From positions 1 to 6,765 of the forward strand of contig CAKOYF010000025.1 of assembly GCA_934130595.1 (NCBI GenBank): a DNA stretch of 6,765 nucleotides, given 5' to 3'. A program made the position numbers and the translations under genes. The notes beneath the pieces are model-generated. The model did no database searches. It was not told the origin of the DNA and saw nothing but the letters and a program-made list of their open reading frames with translations. Positions 4,432 to 6,765 of this stretch are shown piece after piece (positions within the stretch are counted from its first letter, which is position 1; the number at the start of each line of letters is the position of its first letter). The DNA is from an uncultured Clostridia bacterium (GTDB lineage: Bacteria > Bacillota > Clostridia > TANB77 > CAG-465).

Positions 4432-4971
4432 ATGAATGGGTGGATAAAACTGCATAGACAATTATTAAATTCTGCTATCTTTAAAAATGAAAGATTACTT
4501 AAGGTGTGGGTATGGTGTTTATTAAAAGCTGAATATAAGCAAAGTGAAACTATGGTAGGGAACCAGTTAGTGAAACTAGAAAAGGGACAATTTATTTTTG
4601 GCAGAGAAGAAGCTTCGAAAGAATTAGGAATAAAAGAAAGCACTTTATACAAGGATATGAAAAATTTAGAAAAATTGAATTTTTGTAACATCAAAAGTAA
4701 CAACAAATTTTCTGTTATAACTATTGAAAAATGGGAATTTTATCAAGATACAGAAGAAAACGAGAACAGCAAAAATAACAACAACGGAACAACAACGGAA
4801 CACAAACAAGAATATAAAGAATATATAAATAATAATAATATATATAATTTTAATAATAGCGACGAAAATGAAAATTTGGAAAGTGAAGAATACAAAGAAC
4901 AAAAAAATCACTATTCTAAATTTATTGAGCAACTTAATAATAAAAATTTTGGAGGGAGAAAAGATGGATAG
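4432..4971 (+). CDS. phage replisome-organiser-like protein (DnaD-type N-terminal winged helix)
   Basis: A 179-residue protein. Residues 1 to about 105 match the N-terminal domain of phage DnaD/replisome-organiser proteins: GWIKLHRQLLNSAIF, KVWVWCLLKAEY, KLEKGQFIFGREEASKELGI, STLYKDMKNLEKLNF, and a wing strand ending in ITIEKWEFYQD. The rest is an Asn/Glu-rich low-complexity linker with no DnaD-like or DnaB-like C-terminal domain, so the protein is shorter than most relatives. It would bind the phage origin and recruit the host helicase machinery. Repeats and an AT-rich tract in its 3' half look like that origin. The ATG at 4432 is used because only this frame is open. The SD AGGAGG is 12 bases away, and an out-of-frame ATG at 4428 is better placed. 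Confidence 0.8.
   Translation: MNGWIKLHRQLLNSAIFKNERLLKVWVWCLLKAEYKQSETMVGNQLVKLEKGQFIFGREEASKELGIKESTLYKDMKNLEKLNFCNIKSNNKFSVITIEKWEFYQDTEENENSKNNNNGTTTEHKQEYKEYINNNNIYNFNNSDENENLESEEYKEQKNHYSKFIEQLNNKNFGGRKDG
4777..4862. other. candidate phage replication origin inside the replisome-organiser gene
   Basis: AACAACAACGG is repeated perfectly in tandem (4777-4787, 4788-4798) with a third partial copy following. The 11-bp period is not a multiple of three, so the two copies encode different residues (NNNG versus TTTE). This points to selection at the DNA level or a recent duplication, not to protein repeats. A roughly 45-base stretch of almost pure A/T (about 4810-4857) follows at once and could be the unwinding element. 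Phages often carry ori within the initiator gene, usually in its linker. The assignment rests on architecture. Confidence 0.5.
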
Positions 4972-5467
4972 AAATTTAAGTTTATATAATATTACAAATA
5001 AATTTATAGATTTATTTGAGAAAGCACAAGAAGGAGAGCTAACAGAAAGCGAGATACAAGAACAAGGAAATGAATTAGCATTAGCTTTACAAAATAAAGG
5101 GACAAGCATAGTAGCTTATACTAGAAATACAGAAAGTTTAATTGAAGCAATGAAGACAGAAGAAAAGAGAATATCAGAAAATAGAAAAGCGCTAGAAAAT
5201 AAATTAGATAAATTTAAAGAATATGTAAAAGATAATATGCAAAAATTAGGTATTCAAAAACTAGAAAGTGAATTAGGTACATTATCTATATCTAAAAATC
5301 CAGCAAGCGTGGAAATATTAGATGAAAGTATGATACCTGCGGAGTATTTAAAAGATAAAATAACAACTACAGTTGATAAGACTTTAATAAAGAATGATTT
5401 AAAATCAGGCAAAAATATTCAAGGTGTAAGACTAGTAGAAAATAAGACTAGTTTAAAAATAAAGTAG
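4964..5467 (+). CDS. siphovirus Gp157 family protein
   Basis: A 167-residue member of the Gp157 family. Features: N-terminal SLYNITNKFIDLFEKAQEGE, a long central coiled coil of about residues 55-95 (ESLIEAMKTEEKRISENRKA and on to KDNMQKLGI), then the conserved strand-rich end with LGTLSISKNPASVEI, IPAEYL and a closing VRLVENKTSLKIK. The family sits next to ERF or similar recombination genes in many Gram-positive phages. Resistance to phage infection has been suggested for a streptococcal member, but its molecular role is unclear. The frame opens at 4868, but the ATG at 4964 has GGAGGGAG upstream and gives the family's N-terminus. It overlaps the preceding gene by 8 bases. Confidence 0.9.
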   Translation: MDRNLSLYNITNKFIDLFEKAQEGELTESEIQEQGNELALALQNKGTSIVAYTRNTESLIEAMKTEEKRISENRKALENKLDKFKEYVKDNMQKLGIQKLESELGTLSISKNPASVEILDESMIPAEYLKDKITTTVDKTLIKNDLKSGKNIQGVRLVENKTSLKIK

Positions 5468-5479
5468 GGAGTGTTAAAG

Positions 5480-6220
5480 ATGGAACAAATTAAAGAAATG
5501 AACATATTTGAAAAACTATTAAAAATAACATCAGAAATGAAGAACGTAAATAAAAATCTAGAAGTTGGAGTAGGGAAATCTAGTTATAAGGCAGTAGGAG
5601 AAGCCGATGTATTAAAAGCAGTAAAAGAATTGGAAGAAAAATATAGAGTTTACTCATATCCTGTAGATAGAAAAGTAATAGATAAAGGAGTTCTTGAAAC
5701 AGAAAAAGAATATATTGATAAAAATGGTAATAAGAGCGTACAAAAAGGAAATCAATTATTTATGAGAATTGAAACAATATATAAGTTTGTTAATGTTGAT
5801 AAAGCAGAAGAAAGTATTGAGATTAAGACATATGGTGATGGAATAGATACACAAGACAAAGCACCTGGAAAAGCAATGACTTATGGAGATAAATACGCAC
5901 TAATGAAAGCTTATAAGATAATTACTGGAGAAGATCCAGACCAAAATAAAAGTCCAGATGAAGTAAAGTATAGTAAAGAAAAAAACGATAAAAAAGAAGA
6001 AGTAAATATTATAGATATAAATGCAAAAGTAGGTTTTGGAAAATATAAGAACAAAACATGGATAGAAGTTTATAACGAAAATAAAAATTATTTTGATTGG
6101 TTAATAGATAATGCCAAATCAGAAGAAGGAAGAGAAACATATAAAGAAATACTAGAAAAAATAGAAAGTAGTTTTATAACAATGGAAGAAGTTATCAGTG
6201 ATGATACAAAAAATTTATAA
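5480..6220 (+). CDS. erf: ERF-family single-strand annealing recombinase with ExoX-like C-terminal module
   Basis: A 246-residue ERF protein, which anneals complementary single strands for phage recombination and genome circularisation. Residues of about 5-155 form the ERF core: YKAVGEADVLKAVKELEEKY near residue 36, and the hallmark GDGIDTQDKAPGKAMTYGDK then YALMKAYKI at 119-147, ending TGEDPD. A charged Lys/Glu linker follows. Residues 185-212 (GFGKYKNKTW... YFDWLIDNA) form a separate small module like the C-terminal domain of exonuclease X-type proteins. It has no nuclease residues of its own. A GTG at 5471 is possible, but the ATG at 5480 has AGGGAG at good distance. Twelve bases follow Gp157, so the two are co-expressed. 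Confidence 0.9.
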   Translation: MEQIKEMNIFEKLLKITSEMKNVNKNLEVGVGKSSYKAVGEADVLKAVKELEEKYRVYSYPVDRKVIDKGVLETEKEYIDKNGNKSVQKGNQLFMRIETIYKFVNVDKAEESIEIKTYGDGIDTQDKAPGKAMTYGDKYALMKAYKIITGEDPDQNKSPDEVKYSKEKNDKKEEVNIIDINAKVGFGKYKNKTWIEVYNENKNYFDWLIDNAKSEEGRETYKEILEKIESSFITMEEVISDDTKNL

Positions 6221-6243
6221 AGTTAGAAAAGGAGATATGATTT

Positions 6244-6765
6244 ATGAAAAATAGAATTTTGGGTGTAAAAGGTTTTAATAAAGATATGACTTGCAGAAAT
6301 ATGCAATACGAAGAAGGTAAAATATATAAAATGGATGAGGAACCAGAGTGTTGTAATAAAGGATATCATTTTTGTGAAAATCCTGTAGATTGCTTAAGCT
6401 ATTATAACCCAGCAGATAGTGTTTATCATGAAGTAGAGGCTACAGGAAAAATAAGTAGAGATGATGGCAGTAGTGATACAAAGATAGCTACAAATGAAAT
6501 AAAAATAGGTGCAAGACTAGATTTTCAAACTATGGTAAAAATAGCAATTGATTTCACTTTAAGCCATTGTAAGAAGACATCTAAAAAATCAGCTAACAAA
6601 TCTGAAGATAGATCTATAGCAAGTAATACTGGAGATAGTTCAGTAGCAAGTAATACTGGAGATAGTTCAGTAGCAAGTAATACTGGATATAGTTCAGTAG
6701 CAAGTAATACTGGAGATAGTTCAGTAGCAAGTAATACTGGATATAGTTCAGTAGCAAGTAATACT
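6244..6765 (+). CDS. DUF7666-like repeat protein, 3' end outside window
   Basis: The first 174 codons of a gene that is still open at the window edge. Residues 1 to about 105 form a globular domain: VKGFNKDMTCRNMQYEEGK, then CCNKGYHFCENPVDCLSYYN and a YHEVEATGKI strand, with several Cys. This matches the domain called DUF7666, found in phage and mobile-element proteins. Residues 106-121 are a Lys/Ser linker. From residue 122 on, nine-residue repeats of [D/Y]-S-S-V-A-S-N-T-G begin, six copies to the edge, likely a beta-solenoid or beta-roll. AAGGAG lies 10 bases before the ATG. It follows ERF by 23 bases, where an SSB gene is often found. Function unknown. Confidence 0.85.
   Translation, partial: MKNRILGVKGFNKDMTCRNMQYEEGKIYKMDEEPECCNKGYHFCENPVDCLSYYNPADSVYHEVEATGKISRDDGSSDTKIATNEIKIGARLDFQTMVKIAIDFTLSHCKKTSKKSANKSEDRSIASNTGDSSVASNTGDSSVASNTGYSSVASNTGDSSVASNTGYSSVASNT
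6607..6765 (+). repeat. 27-bp in-frame tandem repeats, at least six copies
   Basis: Units start at 6607, 6634, 6661, 6688, 6715 and 6742, and the last is cut by the window edge. The first is divergent (DRSIASNTG). The other five are identical except for the first base, which alternates GAT/TAT in the order G, G, T, G, T. The near identity at the DNA level, including synonymous positions, shows recent expansion or homogenisation. The 27-bp period keeps frame, so copy-number changes would lengthen or shorten the protein without breaking it. Confidence 0.95.

Noticed and set aside
4868..4963. N-terminal extension of the Gp157 gene
   Set aside because: The extension overlaps the replisome-organiser frame, has no ribosome site, and the family N-terminus begins at the well-supported ATG at 4964.
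4206..5109. Three open frames on the minus strand (4206-4391, 4407-4706, 4666-5109)
   Set aside because: They oppose well-supported plus-strand genes. Their Phe/Ile/Ser-rich, membrane-like composition is what the complement of AAA/GAA-rich coding DNA gives.
6607..6765. CRISPR array
   Set aside because: The 27-bp units are directly adjacent with no spacers and are in frame with a coding sequence.

Overview
This window is the left end of the early region of a temperate phage or prophage from a low-GC Gram-positive host. The Clostridia are most likely. The reasons are the extreme AT content, AGA/ATA/TTA-rich codon use, strong AGGAGG-type ribosome binding sites, and a gene set (integrase, S24-type repressor, small Cro-like regulator, Gp157, ERF annealing protein) typical of Firmicutes siphoviruses. 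The host species cannot be fixed from this sequence alone.

Layout. Positions 1-133 hold the probable attachment flank, a bidirectional terminator and tandem 11-bp repeats running into the integrase stop codon. The minus strand then carries a tyrosine integrase (147-1328) with its own promoter. Upstream of it is a lysogeny operon: a LexA/CI-like self-cleaving repressor (1800-2423), a 34-residue SHOCT-domain micro-gene (1681-1785) and a 65-residue basic protein (1470-1667). A divergent control region (2424-2583) carries the repressor promoter (extended -10), a perfect-consensus rightward promoter and two operator-like dyads. A third dyad lies beyond the Cro-like gene.

The rightward early genes are a Cro-like HTH protein (2584-2778), a 66-residue unknown (2833-3033), a winged-helix/excisionase-type protein (3456-3662), a one-TM protein (3659-3901), a winged-helix protein (3917-4186), a coiled-coil protein (4183-4428), a replisome-organiser-like protein with a probable in-gene replication origin (4432-4971), Gp157 (4964-5467), an ERF single-strand annealing protein with an extra C-terminal module (5480-6220), and the start of a DUF7666-like protein with 27-bp tandem repeats that runs off the window (6244-6765). 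The early run is interrupted by a DUF2513 gene on the opposite strand (3025-3393). It has its own promoter overlapped by a perfect palindrome, so it looks like a separately regulated cargo or lysogeny gene.

How it works together. In the lysogen, the repressor holds the rightward promoter off, while the repressor operon, integrase and DUF2513 can be transcribed leftward from separate promoters. After DNA damage, RecA-stimulated self-cleavage of the repressor should release the rightward operon, which supplies regulators and then replication and recombination functions. Genes in the early operon are tightly packed, with ATGA overlaps at 3659 and 4183 and an 8-base overlap at 4964. No gene-free stretch exceeds about 160 bases. 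I see no RNA gene, CRISPR array or insertion sequence. I do not see a clearly new defence or mobile system. The most unusual points are the operator set, the DUF2513 unit, the in-gene origin candidate, the ERF tail and the repeat protein.
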